64,000 nucleotides of DNA from Sphingomonas kyeonggiensis (GCF_030812785.1 NZ_JAUSTJ010000002.1:434001-498000); one strand, 5' to 3'; positions 17,854 through 27,430 are shown, numbered from the stretch's first letter. The notes: generated by a model from the sequence alone, not told the origin. Translations and numbers: made by a program.

Positions 17854-19866
17854 ATGACGACCGCAACCATGTTCAAACCGTCCCTGATCGGCCCGGCCAT
17901 CGGCGACGCGTTCAAGAAGCTCGACCCGCGCCAGCTGGTGAAGAACCCCGTGCTCTTCACCACCGCGGTGGTCGCCCTCCTGCTCACCGTGCTGCTGTTC
18001 ATCGGCGGCACCAACCTCTCCATGGCCTTCCAGATCCAGCTGATCGTGTGGCTGTGGCTGACCGTCCTCTTCGGCACCTTCGCCGAGGCGCTGGCGGAGG
18101 GCAGGGGCCGCGCCCAGGCCGCCTCGCTGCGCGCCACCAAGTCCGAGCTGACCGCGCGGCTCCCGAACGGCAAGACCGTCCCGGCCTCGCAGCTCAAGAA
18201 GGGCGACACGGTGCTGGTCGAGACCGGCGACCTGATCCCGGCCGACGGCGAGGTGATCGAAGGCGTCGCCTCGGTCAACGAAAGCGCGATCACCGGCGAA
18301 AGCGCGCCGGTGATCCGCGAGGCGGGCGGCGACCGCTCGGCGGTGACCGCGGGCACCCGCGTGATCTCGGACCGGATCAAGGTCCGCATCACCCAGGAGC
18401 CGGGCCAGGGCTTCCTCGACCGGATGATCGCACTGGTCGAAGGCGCCGAGCGCCAGAAGACCCCGAATGAGATCGCGCTGACGATCCTGCTCGTCGGCCT
18501 GACGATCATCTTCCTGATCGCCGTCTCGACCATCCCGGGCTTCGCTTCCTATGCCGGCGGCCAGGTGCCGGTGGCGATCCTCGCCGCGCTGCTCATCACG
18601 CTGATCCCGACCACGATCGCGGCCCTGCTCTCGGCGATCGGCATTGCCGGCATGGACCGGCTGGTGCGCTTCAACGTGCTCGCCAAGTCGGGCCGTGCGG
18701 TGGAGGCGGCGGGCGACATCGACGTGCTGCTGCTCGACAAGACCGGCACGATCACGATCGGCGACCGCGCCGCGAGCGACTTCCGTCTGCTGGGCGGCGT
18801 CACCACCGACGAGCTGGCGCGGGCCGCGCTGCTCGCCAGCCTGGCCGACGAGACGCCCGAGGGCCGCTCGGTCGTCACGCTCGCCCAGGGCAAATATGCG
18901 GTGGATATCCGCGAACTGCCCAAGACGGCGGAGATCATCGCCTTCACTGCGCAGACCCGCATCTCGGGCGTGCGGATCGGATCGACGCTGATCCAGAAGG
19001 GCGCGGTCGATGCGATCCTGCGCGCTCATCCGGGGCTGGGCGACACTGCCGTTGCTTCGGACATGCGCCGGGTCTCGGAGGAGATCGCGCGGCAGGGCCA
19101 GACCCCGCTGGCGGTGGCGGAAGACGGCCGGCTGCTCGGCGTGATCGCGCTCAAGGACGTGGTGAAGGCCGGCGTGCGCGAGCGGTTCGGTGAGCTTCGC
19201 CGGATGGGCATCCGCACGGTGATGATCACCGGCGACAACCCGCTGACCGCCGCTGCCATTGCCGCCGAGGCCGGGGTGGACGACTTCCTCGCGGAAGCCA
19301 CGCCCGAGGACAAGCTCGCGCTGATCCGCAAGGAACAGCAGGGCGGCCGGCTGGTCGCGATGTGCGGTGACGGCACCAACGACGCCCCGGCGCTCGCCCA
19401 GTCCGACGTCGGCGTGGCGATGAACACCGGCACCCAGGCGGCGCGCGAGGCGGGCAACATGGTCGATCTCGACAGCGATCCGACCAAGCTCATCGAGATC
19501 GTGGGCCTGGGCAAGCAGCTGCTGATGACGCGCGGCGCGCTGACCACCTTCTCGGTGGCCAACGACATCGCCAAGTATTTCGCGATCATCCCGGCGATGT
19601 TCATCGCGCTCTATCCGTCGCTCGCGGTGCTCAACGTGATGCAGCTGGCCAGCCCGCAGAGCGCAATCCTGTCGGCGATCATCTTCAACGCGCTGATCAT
19701 CCCGGCGCTGGTGCCGCTGGCGCTGAAGGGCGTGAAGTATCGCCCGATCGGTGCCGGCCCGCTGCTCGCCCGCAACCTCGCGATCTACGGCCTGGGCGGC
19801 GTGCTGGCTCCGTTCGTCGGGATCAAGCTGATCGACCTGGTCGTGGCGGGGCTGCACCTCGCCTGA
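17854..19866 (+). CDS. kdpB: Potassium-transporting P-type ATPase catalytic subunit
   Basis: The 670-residue P-type ATPase has the phosphorylated Asp at residue 295 in DKTGTIT, the actuator-domain TGES (AITGESAPV) near residue 150 and [10 protein letters not shown] in the hinge region. It energises high-affinity potassium uptake. TTT-free GC-rich sequence and codon use match the neighbours. It is separated from kdpC by a 121-base gap filled by a family A repeat, unusual within a kdp operon. Confidence 0.97.
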   Translation: MTTATMFKPSLIGPAIGDAFKKLDPRQLVKNPVLFTTAVVALLLTVLLFIGGTNLSMAFQIQLIVWLWLTVLFGTFAEALAEGRGRAQAASLRATKSELTARLPNGKTVPASQLKKGDTVLVETGDLIPADGEVIEGVASVNESAITGESAPVIREAGGDRSAVTAGTRVISDRIKVRITQEPGQGFLDRMIALVEGAERQKTPNEIALTILLVGLTIIFLIAVSTIPGFASYAGGQVPVAILAALLITLIPTTIAALLSAIGIAGMDRLVRFNVLAKSGRAVEAAGDIDVLLLDKTGTITIGDRAASDFRLLGGVTTDELARAALLASLADETPEGRSVVTLAQGKYAVDIRELPKTAEIIAFTAQTRISGVRIGSTLIQKGAVDAILRAHPGLGDTAVASDMRRVSEEIARQGQTPLAVAEDGRLLGVIALKDVVKAGVRERFGELRRMGIRTVMITGDNPLTAAAIAAEAGVDDFLAEATPEDKLALIRKEQQGGRLVAMCGDGTNDAPALAQSDVGVAMNTGTQAAREAGNMVDLDSDPTKLIEIVGLGKQLLMTRGALTTFSVANDIAKYFAIIPAMFIALYPSLAVLNVMQLASPQSAILSAIIFNALIIPALVPLALKGVKYRPIGAGPLLARNLAIYGLGGVLAPFVGIKLIDLVVAGLHLA

Positions 19867-19873
19867 CCGAGAA

Positions 19874-19970
19874 CTCCCCTCCCGCCTGCGGGAGGGGTTG
19901 GGGGAGGGCCTGTCCCCACCTCTCGTCACAGGCGCTCCCCCCGACCCCCTCCCGCAAGCGGGAGGGGGAG
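19874..19970. repeat. Family A palindromic repeat (copy 3) inside kdp
   Basis: It starts CTCCCCTCCCGCCTGCGGGA and ends CCCGCAAGCGGGAGGGGGAG, with the G-rich GGGTTGGGGGAGGGC mirrored by CTCCCCCCGACCCCCTCC. The copy fills most of the kdpB-kdpC gap. RNA from it could fold into several GC-rich hairpins and might alter relative expression of kdpB and kdpC. Confidence 0.8.
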
Positions 19971-19987
19971 GAAGAAGGAAGAACAAG

Positions 19988-20587
19988 ATGTTGAAAGACC
20001 TCACCACTGCGCTTCGTCCGGCGATCGTCCTGACGATCCTGTTCGCCGCCCTGCTCGGCATCGCCTATCCGGCGGCGCTTACCGGGATCGGCAGCGTCGC
20101 CTTCCCGCACCAGGCGGGCGGCAGCCTGATCGTCGAGAACGGCAAGGTCCGCGGCTCCGAGCTGCTCGGCCAGAACTTCGCCGGTGCCACCTATTTCCAT
20201 GGCCGCCCTTCGGCCGCCGGCGCGGACGGCAACGACCCCACCGCATCCTCCGGCTCCAATCTCGGCCCGACCTCCCAGGCGCTGCACGACCGTGTTGCCA
20301 AGGACGTCGCGGCCCTCCGCAACACACCAGGAAGTTCGGTTCCCGCCGATCTGGTGACCACCTCCGCCTCGGGGCTCGACCCTGACATCAGCCCCGAGGC
20401 GGCCTTTTTCCAGGTGGACCGCGTCGCCGAGGCGCGCGGGGTGCGTGCGGACAAGGTGCGGCGCATCGCCGAGGCGCATGTCGAGAAGCCGCTGCTCGGC
20501 TTCATCGGCGAGGCGCACGTCAATGTGCTCGCGCTCAATCGTGACCTCGACAAGCAGGTGCCGCAGAGCGCAAAAGCTGCCGAGTGA
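19988..20587 (+). CDS. kdpC: Potassium-transporting ATPase subunit KdpC
   Basis: The 199-residue protein has one N-terminal membrane helix (about residues 10-32) and a periplasmic domain with family motifs FHGRPSA, SGSNLGPTS and GLDPDISPEAA. KdpC aids assembly and potassium affinity of the pump. ATG 19988 follows a purine-rich GGAAGAAGGAAGAAC stretch. Its stop overlaps the GTG start of kdpD (GTGA). Confidence 0.96.
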   Translation: MLKDLTTALRPAIVLTILFAALLGIAYPAALTGIGSVAFPHQAGGSLIVENGKVRGSELLGQNFAGATYFHGRPSAAGADGNDPTASSGSNLGPTSQALHDRVAKDVAALRNTPGSSVPADLVTTSASGLDPDISPEAAFFQVDRVAEARGVRADKVRRIAEAHVEKPLLGFIGEAHVNVLALNRDLDKQVPQSAKAAE

Positions 20588-23250
20588 GCGCGGAAGACAA
20601 TCGACCCGATCCCGACGCCCTTCTGCGCGCCGCCGCGCAGGAGGGCGTTGGCCGTCTGAAGGTGTTCCTCGGCGCCGCGCCGGGGGTGGGCAAGACCTAT
20701 GAGATGCTCACCGAGGCCGCGGCGCGGCGCAAGGCGGGCGTGGATGTCGTCATCGGCGTAGTCGAGACGCATGGCCGCGCCGAGACCGAGGCGCTGGTCC
20801 ACGGCCTCGAGATCGTGCCGCGCCGGCCGGTCGACTATCATGGCCGCAGCATCGCCGAGATGGACATCGACGCGATTCTGACGCGGGCGCCGCAGCTGGT
20901 GCTGGTCGACGAGCTCGCCCACACCAATGCGCCGGGCAGCCGGCACGACAAGCGCTACCAGGATGTCGAGGAACTGCTCGCCGCGGGGATCGACGTCTAT
21001 TCGACGGTCAACATCCAGCATATCGAGAGCCTGAACGACGTCGTCGCCAGCTTCACCAAGGTGCGGGTGCGCGAGACGGTGCCGGACCGGGTGCTCGAGG
21101 CGGCGGATATCGAGATCGTCGACCTGCCGCCCGACGAGCTGATCGAGCGGCTGCGCGAGGGCAAGGTCTATGTGCCCGAGGAAGCGACCCGGGCGCTCGG
21201 GCATTTCTTCTCCAAGTCGAACCTGACCGCGCTGCGCGAGCTGGCCTTGCGCCGCGCCGCCCAGGCAGTCGATGCGCAGATGCTCGACTATCTGCGGACG
21301 CACGCGCTGGCGGGCACCTGGGCGGCGAGCGAGCGGCTGGTGGTGGCGGTGAGCGAGCTGCCCGGCTCGGCCGAGCTGGTCCGCGCCGCCAAGCGCATCG
21401 CCGACGGGCTGCGCGCACCCTGGACCGCAGTGCATATCGAGACGCCGCGTACCGCTCGGCTGAGCGACGCCGAGAATGCCCAGGTCGCCGCCTCGCTCCA
21501 CCTCGCCAGCCAGCTCGGCGGGCAGGTGGCGACGGTGCCGGCGGAATCGGTGATCGAGGGGCTGAAGCGCTTCACGATCGAGGCGCGGGCGACCCAGCTG
21601 ATCGTCGGCAAGTCGGCGCGCTCGCGCTGGTTCGAGCTGCGCCACGGATCGGTGGTCGACCAGCTGGTGCGCGGGACGCCGGGCGTCGCGGTGCATGTGC
21701 TGCCGATGCTGGAGGCGCCGAAGCCCGCCGCGGCGCATCGCCGGCCGGCCGGGCAATGGGGCTCGCCCACCGAATATGCGGCGTCGCTCGGGCTGGTGGC
21801 GGCGGTCACCCTGCTCGGCGCGACGATCTTCTCGCTGGGCAACATCACCAATATCGGGCTGCTCTACCTGCTGCCGGTGATGGTCGCGGCGACGCGCTAC
21901 GGCGTGCGCGCGGGCGTGGTGACCGGGCTGATCTCGTCGCTCGCCTACAACTTCTTCTTCATCCCGCCGACCCACACCTTCACCATCCAGGACCCGCAGA
22001 ACATCATCACCGTGCTGGTGCTGATGGGGGTGGCGGTGGTCTCCAGCCAGCTCGCCGCGCGGGTGCGGGCGCAGGCGGAACTGGCCCAGCGCAGCGCCGC
22101 GCAGAACTCCACGCTCGCCGGCTTCGCCCGGCTGCTCACCGGGGTGAGCACGCAGGAGGATCTCGGGCAGACCCTGTGCGCCGAGGTGGCGCGGCTGCTA
22201 GACGTCAGCACGGTGCTGCTGCTCCCCGAGCGGAGCCAGCTGGCGCTGAGCGCCGCCTATCCGCCTGAGGACCGGCTGGAGATGATCGAGCAGGCGGCGG
22301 CGCAATGGGCGTTCGACCATAACAGCCCGGCCGGGCGCGGATCGGACACGCTCACCGCCTCGGAATGGCTGTTCCATCCGCTTGCCGCCGGCGGGCGCGC
22401 GCTCGGCGTGTTCGGCGTGGCGCGGATCGATGCGGGCAATCCGCTGCGATCGGACCAGCTGCCGCTGCTGCTCAGCCTGCTCGACCAGGCCGCGCTCGCC
22501 TTCGAGCGGATCGCGCTGGAGAGCGAGATGGCGACGGTCACCCAGCTCAAGGAGCGCGACCGGCTGCGCGCGGCCCTGCTCTCCTCGGTGAGCCACGACC
22601 TGCGCACGCCGCTGACCACGATCCTGGGCATGCTCGGCGAGATGCAGCCGGTGGGCGAGGGGCAGGGGGAACAACTCGCCGCTGCCCGGGCCGAGGCGGA
22701 GCGGCTCAACCGCTTCGTCGCCAATTTGCTCGACATGGTGCGGATCGAGGCAGGGGCGCTGCACCAGTCGATCGAGCCCGTCGACCTGGCCGAGGCGGTC
22801 GCAGCGGCGGTGCACGACCTGCGGCGGGTGCTGGAGGATCATCCGGTGCAGCTCGACGTCTCGCCCGAGCTTCCCTTCGTCTCGGTCGACCCGCAGCTGT
22901 TCCATCATTGCCTGATCAACCTCATTGAGAATGCGGGGAAATATGGCGATCCCGGCTCGCCGATCACCATCGCCGCGCGGCGCCAGCCGGGCAGCATGAC
23001 GCTGAGCGTGATGGACGAGGGCCCCGGCCTGCCGCCGGGCGACGAGACGCGGATCTTCGAGACCTTCACCCGGATCGAGGGGTCGGACCGCAAGGGCGGC
23101 ACCGGGCTGGGGCTCGCCATCGTCAAGGGTTTCGCCGAGGCGATGGGGCTGAGCGTCTCGGCCGCGAACCGCAATGAGCCGGCGGGGGCGATTTTCACGA
23201 TACGGTTTCCGGAGGCGCTGTTGCGCAAGATGAGTGCCAGCGATGAGTAA
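20584..23250 (+). CDS. kdpD: Sensor histidine kinase KdpD
   Basis: The 888-residue kinase has the KdpD N-terminal domain with a Walker A (GAAPGVGKT, near residue 30) and DELAHTNAPGSRH, a universal-stress-like domain, four membrane helices around residues 400-495, a GAF-like region, then HisKA with His in SHDLRTPLT near residue 670 and HATPase boxes NLIENAGKYG, DEGPGLP and GTGLGLAIVKG. It senses potassium limitation or turgor and phosphorylates KdpE. GTG start, overlapping kdpC by four bases; overlaps kdpE by eight. Confidence 0.96.
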   Translation: MSAEDNRPDPDALLRAAAQEGVGRLKVFLGAAPGVGKTYEMLTEAAARRKAGVDVVIGVVETHGRAETEALVHGLEIVPRRPVDYHGRSIAEMDIDAILTRAPQLVLVDELAHTNAPGSRHDKRYQDVEELLAAGIDVYSTVNIQHIESLNDVVASFTKVRVRETVPDRVLEAADIEIVDLPPDELIERLREGKVYVPEEATRALGHFFSKSNLTALRELALRRAAQAVDAQMLDYLRTHALAGTWAASERLVVAVSELPGSAELVRAAKRIADGLRAPWTAVHIETPRTARLSDAENAQVAASLHLASQLGGQVATVPAESVIEGLKRFTIEARATQLIVGKSARSRWFELRHGSVVDQLVRGTPGVAVHVLPMLEAPKPAAAHRRPAGQWGSPTEYAASLGLVAAVTLLGATIFSLGNITNIGLLYLLPVMVAATRYGVRAGVVTGLISSLAYNFFFIPPTHTFTIQDPQNIITVLVLMGVAVVSSQLAARVRAQAELAQRSAAQNSTLAGFARLLTGVSTQEDLGQTLCAEVARLLDVSTVLLLPERSQLALSAAYPPEDRLEMIEQAAAQWAFDHNSPAGRGSDTLTASEWLFHPLAAGGRALGVFGVARIDAGNPLRSDQLPLLLSLLDQAALAFERIALESEMATVTQLKERDRLRAALLSSVSHDLRTPLTTILGMLGEMQPVGEGQGEQLAAARAEAERLNRFVANLLDMVRIEAGALHQSIEPVDLAEAVAAAVHDLRRVLEDHPVQLDVSPELPFVSVDPQLFHHCLINLIENAGKYGDPGSPITIAARRQPGSMTLSVMDEGPGLPPGDETRIFETFTRIEGSDRKGGTGLGLAIVKGFAEAMGLSVSAANRNEPAGAIFTIRFPEALLRKMSASDE

Positions 23251-23926
23251 CCAGGCCAAGATCCTCGTCGTCGACGACGAGCCGGCGATCCGGCGGCTGC
23301 TGAGCGCAGGACTGACCCGGGTCGGCTACCGGGTGGTCGAGGCCGGCAGCGCGCGCGACGCCCTGACCGCGGTGCAGATCGACAAGCCCGAGGCGGTGCT
23401 GCTCGACCTGGGACTGCCCGACCGCGACGGGCTGGAGCTGGTGCCCCTGCTCAAGGCGGCGGGGGCATCGGTGCTGGTCGTCTCCGCTCGCGACGCGACC
23501 GAGCAGAAGGTGACCGCGCTCGACCTGGGGGCGGACGACTATGTCACCAAGCCCTTCGACACCGAGGAGGTGCTCGCCCGCATCCGCACCGCGCTGCGCC
23601 ACCGCCTGTCCGCCGAGGCCGAGATGCCGGTGGTACGGATCGGCGCGATCGAGATCGACCTGGGCGCGCGGCTGGTGCGCAAGGGCGGGGAGGAAGTCCA
23701 CCTGACCCCCAAGGAGTTCGGCTTCCTCGCCGAGCTGGCCAAGCATCCGGGCAAGGTGGTGACGCACAGCCAGTTGCTCCGCACCGTCTGGGGGCCGGGG
23801 CATGAGCGCGACGTCGAGTATCTGCGGGTGGCGGCGCGGGGCGTGCGGCGCAAGCTGGAGGACGATCCTGCCATGCCCTCGGCGATCCGCAACGAGCCGG
23901 GGGTGGGCTACCGCCTGATGGCGTGA
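23243..23926 (+). CDS. kdpE: Response regulator KdpE
   Basis: The 227-residue OmpR-family regulator has the acidic pair in VVDDEP, the phosphoacceptor Asp in LLDLGLPDRDG near residue 52, Lys in VTKPF near residue 103, and a winged-helix DNA-binding domain from about residue 130. It activates kdp transcription; the likely target is the TTTATGG repeat at 15499-15516. It overlaps kdpD by eight bases. Confidence 0.95.
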   Translation: MSNQAKILVVDDEPAIRRLLSAGLTRVGYRVVEAGSARDALTAVQIDKPEAVLLDLGLPDRDGLELVPLLKAAGASVLVVSARDATEQKVTALDLGADDYVTKPFDTEEVLARIRTALRHRLSAEAEMPVVRIGAIEIDLGARLVRKGGEEVHLTPKEFGFLAELAKHPGKVVTHSQLLRTVWGPGHERDVEYLRVAARGVRRKLEDDPAMPSAIRNEPGVGYRLMA

Positions 23927-23927
23927 A

Positions 23928-24003
23928 TGGTGCCGGTTGCAGGAATCGAACCCGCGACCTTCGGTTTACAAAACCGCTGCTCTACCAGCTGAGCTAAACC
24001 GGC
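23928..24003 (-). tRNA. tRNA-Thr (anticodon UGU)
   Basis: The minus strand folds as a cloverleaf: acceptor GCCGGTT/AACCGGC, D arm TAGCTCAGCTGGTAGAGCA, anticodon loop TTTTGTAAA with TGT, T arm GCGGGTTCGAATCCTGC, and an encoded CCA. Length with CCA is 76 bases. It ends two bases after the convergent kdpE stop. Confidence 0.95.
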
Positions 24004-24048
24004 ACGGCCCCGCCCTTGATCGGCTTGGGCCGAGCGGTCAAGGCCGAA

Positions 24049-24417
24049 CTAAGCAGGGCCGATCGGTGCGGGGCGGGTGACGATCCACAGCGCCGAGGCG
24101 GCCATCGCCGCCGCCACGCCGAGCGCGAGGGCGAGATGCGGGCGCACCGTCACCCAGAAGACGGCATAGCCGAACGCGATGCCGGCACAGGCGGCGATCT
24201 TGCCCTTGCGCGGGATCGCGCCCTGCTCGCGCCACTGGCGGATCGGCGGGCCGACTCTGGGATGATCGAGCAGCCAGGCCTCGAGCCGGGCCGAGCCGCG
24301 AGCGAAGCAGCCGGCGGCGAGGATCAGGAAGATGGTGGTCGGCATGACCGGCAGCAGCGCCCCGATCACGCCGAGCGCGACGAAGAAGAACCCCAGCAGC
24401 ACCCAGAACAGGCGCAT
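24049..24417 (-). CDS. YbaN-family (DUF454) inner-membrane protein
   Basis: The 122-residue product matches DUF454/YbaN: an N-terminal helix, GVIGALLPVMPTTIFLILAAGCFARGS, a short basic cytoplasmic stretch (HPRVGPPIRQWREQGAIPRKGK) and two further helices. The family is of unknown function. It is transcribed in the same direction as the AraC gene upstream, after a 107-base gap, and ends 45 bases before the tRNA. Confidence 0.85.
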   Translation of the reverse strand: MRLFWVLLGFFFVALGVIGALLPVMPTTIFLILAAGCFARGSARLEAWLLDHPRVGPPIRQWREQGAIPRKGKIAACAGIAFGYAVFWVTVRPHLALALGVAAAMAASALWIVTRPAPIGPA

Positions 24418-24524
24418 GGCGCGGTGACCGAGGCGCGGCTCAGGCGGGATGGCGGCGGGCCTGAAGGGAGGCGGTCACGGGGATCTCCTTGGTGGCGCGA
24501 CTGTGCCAGCGGCGCATGCGCGGA

Positions 24525-25337
24525 TCAATGCCGGCTGGCATGACGCTCGGCCATGTAGCGGCTGGGCGAGGTGCCCAGCGCCTTGCGGAACATGGTGACG
24601 AAGCTGGGGACGCTCTCATAGCCGAGGTCGCCCGCGACCTGCTGGATCGAGGCGCCGCCGGCCAGCCATTTGACCGCGAGCATCACCGCCAGCTGCTGGC
24701 GCCAGCGGCCGAAGCTCATGCCGGTCTCGCGGTGGATGAGGCGGGCCAAAGTGCGCTCGCTGAGGCCGGCGCGGCGGGCCCAGACGTCGAGCGTGCCGCG
24801 GTCGGCGGGGGCGTCCATCAGCAGATCGACCACCCGGCGCAGCCGGGCGTCGGCAGGCATGGGGAGATGGAGATCCTCGATCCCGGCCGAGGCGATCTCG
24901 TCGAGCAGGACCGCGACCAGCCGGGCATTGGCGCCGGTCTCCTCGTAGAGCACCGGCAGCGCGGCGGCGCGGGTGAGCAGCTCGCGCAGCAGCGGCGTGA
25001 CCGAGAGGGCGCAGCAGGCCTGGGGCAGGCCCGCCTCGACGTCCGGCCCGACAAAGGCGTTGTAGCCCTCCAGCACCCCGGTCGCCTTGACCGAATGGAG
25101 GGCGCCGCCGGGGATCCACAGGGCGCTGCGGGGCGGGACGATCCACAGGCCGCCCTCGACCTCGCAGCTGAGCGCCCCCCGTTGGGCGAGGATGATCTGG
25201 CCCTTGGCATGGCGATGCAGGTCGAGCTCGATGCTGTCGAAATCGTCGGTGATGAAGCCATAGGTGACCACCGGGCGGGGCACTTCGTCCGGATCCACCC
25301 ACTCCGAATCTTTGCTATGTTTAGTCAGGATGGGCAT
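24525..25337 (-). CDS. AraC-family transcriptional regulator
   Basis: The 270-residue protein has an N-terminal cupin-like sensor region (HRHAKGQIILAQRG near residue 45, GGALHSVK near residue 80) and a C-terminal double helix-turn-helix with ERTLARLIHRETGMSFGRWRQQ and VAGDLGYESVPSFVTMFRKALG. A longer frame exists upstream, but ATG 25337 gives the family length. It is divergent from the methyltransferase/siderophore-interacting pair 121 bases away and may regulate it. The inducer is unknown. Confidence 0.88.
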   Translation of the reverse strand: MPILTKHSKDSEWVDPDEVPRPVVTYGFITDDFDSIELDLHRHAKGQIILAQRGALSCEVEGGLWIVPPRSALWIPGGALHSVKATGVLEGYNAFVGPDVEAGLPQACCALSVTPLLRELLTRAAALPVLYEETGANARLVAVLLDEIASAGIEDLHLPMPADARLRRVVDLLMDAPADRGTLDVWARRAGLSERTLARLIHRETGMSFGRWRQQLAVMLAVKWLAGGASIQQVAGDLGYESVPSFVTMFRKALGTSPSRYMAERHASRH

Positions 25338-25458
25338 CGGCCAGGTCCGTCCGATTGGCGGGATTGAATAATATTCTGTCCAGGCTTCGCAATGACGCCG
25401 TTGTTGCGAGCCATTATCAGCTCTTTCCGGAACAGTCGAGCCGGGAAGGGCCGCATCA

Positions 25459-26166
25459 ATGGACACATTGGACACGGATATTGTCGCGCAGCTGCTCGAA
25501 CGGCTGCACCGCGAGGCGCACGCGGCCGATCACGCCCATTTCGAGCAGGTGATGGCCGAGATCGAGGCATCGGGCCAGACCGCGGAGCGATGGGCCGAAA
25601 CGCTGCTAGTCGAGGAGAGGGCGGGCCTCCGCCCGGTCTATCAGGGCTATGCCGGGCACTTCCTGTCGGTCACCCCCGGTTATGGCGAATTCCTCTACGC
25701 GATGGCGCGTGCAAGCAATGCCGTCCGGATCGTCGAGTTCGGCACTTCGATGGGGGTCTCGACCGTCTATCTGGCGGCGGCGCTGCGGGACAATGGCGGC
25801 GGCAGGCTGATCGGCAGCGAGCTGGAACCAAGCAAGGTGTCCAGAGCGCGCGGGCATCTGGAAGCCGCGGGCCTCTCCGACCTGGTCGAGATACGCGAGG
25901 GCGATGCGCGCGAAACACTCGCGGATGTTCGCACCGCGCTGGGTGGGCCGATCGACCTGCTGCTGCTCGACGGTGCCTTCTCGCTCTATCTGCCGGTGCT
26001 CAAGCTGCTCGAGCCGCATCTGCGCCCCGGCGCGGTGGTGCTCGGCGAGAACGCCTTCGACCCCGAATACCAGGCTTATGTCCGCGATCCCGCCAATGGC
26101 TATCGCTCGCGCACGCTCGCGATCGACGAGGGGCGCGGCAATGAATTCAGCGTGAGGACCAAGTGA
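25459..26166 (+). CDS. Class I SAM-dependent O-methyltransferase-like protein
   Basis: The 235-residue protein carries the class I methyltransferase core: VEFGTSMGVSTVYLAAAL (SAM-binding motif I) near residue 90, an acidic motif in IGSELEP, and DLLLLDGAF near residue 170, as in catechol-type O-methyltransferases. It is related to O-methyltransferase family 3, though the substrate cannot be read. It overlaps the next gene by one base (TGATG), so the two are translationally coupled. Confidence 0.8.
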   Translation: MDTLDTDIVAQLLERLHREAHAADHAHFEQVMAEIEASGQTAERWAETLLVEERAGLRPVYQGYAGHFLSVTPGYGEFLYAMARASNAVRIVEFGTSMGVSTVYLAAALRDNGGGRLIGSELEPSKVSRARGHLEAAGLSDLVEIREGDARETLADVRTALGGPIDLLLLDGAFSLYLPVLKLLEPHLRPGAVVLGENAFDPEYQAYVRDPANGYRSRTLAIDEGRGNEFSVRTK

Positions 26167-26912
26167 TGCTGGCAATGCAATCCCCCGAACGACCCGTGGC
26201 GAGAGCGCCCGGACCGATCAGCCAGGCGCTGATCCGGCTGCTGATGAAGCGTGCGACGGTGAGCGCGGTCGAGCAGCTGGCCGGGCCCTTCCGGCTGATC
26301 ACGCTGGAAGGGCCGGCGCTGGAGGGCGTGGGCTGGACGCCGGGGCAGAAGATCCAGATCGCGATGGGATCGGCGTTCACCGCGCGCACCTATACGCCGA
26401 TCGAGTGGAACCCGCTGACCGGGCGCGCCTGCATCCTGGGCTATGTCCATGGCGACGGGCCGGGCAGCGCCTGGGTGCGCGACGTGGCGCCGGGCGACGT
26501 CTGCGACATCTTCGGCCCGCGATCCTCGCTCGACGCGAGCCGGATGGCCGGGCCGCTGGCGGTGTTCGGCGACGAGACCTCGATCGGGCTCGCCCATGCG
26601 CTGGCCTATCAGGACCGCAGCCGCAGCGTGGCGGGCTATTTCGAGGTGGGCGACGCCGAGAGCAGCTGCCTGGCATCCGAGCAGCTGGGCCTGGACCGGG
26701 TGGCGCTGTTCGGCCGGGTGCCGGGGGAGGCGCATCTCGACGAGATGCTCGACCGGCTGGACGGGCTGGCGGCCGCGGGCGCTTCGTTCGTGCTGACCGG
26801 CAAGGCGGGGACGATCCAGCAGCTGCGGCGGGAACTCAAGCGGCTGGGCGTGCCGGGCAGCCGGATCGCGACCAAGGCCTATTGGGCGCCGGGCAAGACG
26901 GGTCCGGACTGA
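26166..26912 (+). CDS. Siderophore-interacting protein (FAD/NAD(P)H ferric reductase family)
   Basis: The 248-residue product resembles ViuB/YqjH-type siderophore-interacting proteins: an FAD-binding barrel with RTYTPIEW near residue 80 and a C-terminal oxidoreductase half with GDETSIGLAHAL. The family reduces iron from ferric siderophores in the cytoplasm. The neighbour methyltransferase could act on a catechol ligand, but that link is an inference. GTG at 26163 is an alternative start. Confidence 0.78.
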   Translation: MLAMQSPERPVARAPGPISQALIRLLMKRATVSAVEQLAGPFRLITLEGPALEGVGWTPGQKIQIAMGSAFTARTYTPIEWNPLTGRACILGYVHGDGPGSAWVRDVAPGDVCDIFGPRSSLDASRMAGPLAVFGDETSIGLAHALAYQDRSRSVAGYFEVGDAESSCLASEQLGLDRVALFGRVPGEAHLDEMLDRLDGLAAAGASFVLTGKAGTIQQLRRELKRLGVPGSRIATKAYWAPGKTGPD

Positions 26913-26918
26913 AAGGAT

Positions 26919-26951
26919 GCGGGAGCGCCGGAGGGGGGAGGGCGCTCCCGC
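26919..26951 (+). terminator. GC-rich hairpin after the siderophore-interacting gene
   Basis: GCGGGAGCGCC (26919-26929) pairs perfectly with GGCGCTCCCGC (26941-26951) over an 11-base purine loop. There is no T run, so it is a transcript-end stabiliser or weak terminator. Confidence 0.6.
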
Positions 26952-27109
26952 AGCTTCCGGGGGGGGGAAGCCTTTGGCAAGGCCCCGATGCCGAGGGGGC
27001 TGAGTTGGCATCGTGACCTTGCGAGGTTGGTATGCGCCGATTGAGGGGTGGGGGGTATTGTACGTTGGTTTGGGGTGGGTTGGGTTTTTCTCCCTCTCTC
27101 CTTCAGGGG

Positions 27110-27169
27110 ATCATCAGTCGGTCACGCCCGCACGACCTAAGCAGCGCGGAACGCTGTTTACCTGATGAT
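27110..27169 (+). ncRNA. Candidate structured leader RNA (three-way junction)
   Basis: ATCATCAG (27110-27117) pairs with CTGATGAT (27162-27169). Inside are two hairpins: GGTC/GACC (27120-27123, 27134-27137) with a ten-base loop, and a seven-pair stem AGCAGCG/CGCTGTT (27140-27146, 27152-27158). The fold is a three-way junction as in many riboswitches. It lies 330 bases before an Nramp metal transporter, but I cannot match it to a known class. Confidence 0.3.
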
Positions 27170-27201
27170 GGCTGGCACGTGTCCCTTTGAAGCAAATAGA
27201 T

Positions 27202-27284
27202 CGTCATCCCCGCGAAGGCGGGGATCCAGAGTGGCAGAGCGATGTCCTTCGTGGCTCTGGATCCCCGCCTTCGCGGGGATGACG
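27202..27284. repeat. Family B palindromic repeat (copy 2)
   Basis: CGTCATCCCCGCGAAGGCGG and onward to GGATCCAGAG is mirrored by CTCTGGATCCCCGCCTTCGC and GGGGATGACG, with about 27 bases between. This is the most symmetrical copy in the window. Confidence 0.85.
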
Positions 27285-27377
27285 GTCAGAAACCTTGTTC
27301 CAGCGGGATAGGCGCGATGTTTGGTTGGGGAGAGGGGCGTGACTTTGCCGCTGTCCCCTTCGCTTTCGGATTGAGAC

Positions 27378-27430
27378 ACACTTCCCCTCTCCCCGGCCCT
27401 CTCCCCGGAGGGGAGAGGGAGAAAGGAGGA
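27378..27430. repeat. CCCTCTCC-type palindromic repeat
   Basis: CCCTCTCCCC (27398-27407) and GGGGAGAGGG form a stem over a very short loop, flanked by further CTTCCCCTCTCCCC and GGGAGAAAGGAGG. It resembles the ends of the element at 28828-28992. Confidence 0.6.

Noticed and set aside
17809..20061. Long minus-strand open frame opposite kdpB
   Set aside because: Shadow of kdpB codon bias; no motif in the product.
24016..24543. Plus-strand open frame opposite the DUF454 gene
   Set aside because: It overlaps the DUF454 gene antisense and its product is Arg/Gly/Glu-rich without a domain.
27110..27169. Assignment as a yybP-ykoY manganese riboswitch
   Set aside because: The conserved loop sequences of that class are not present, so only a generic structured element is claimed.
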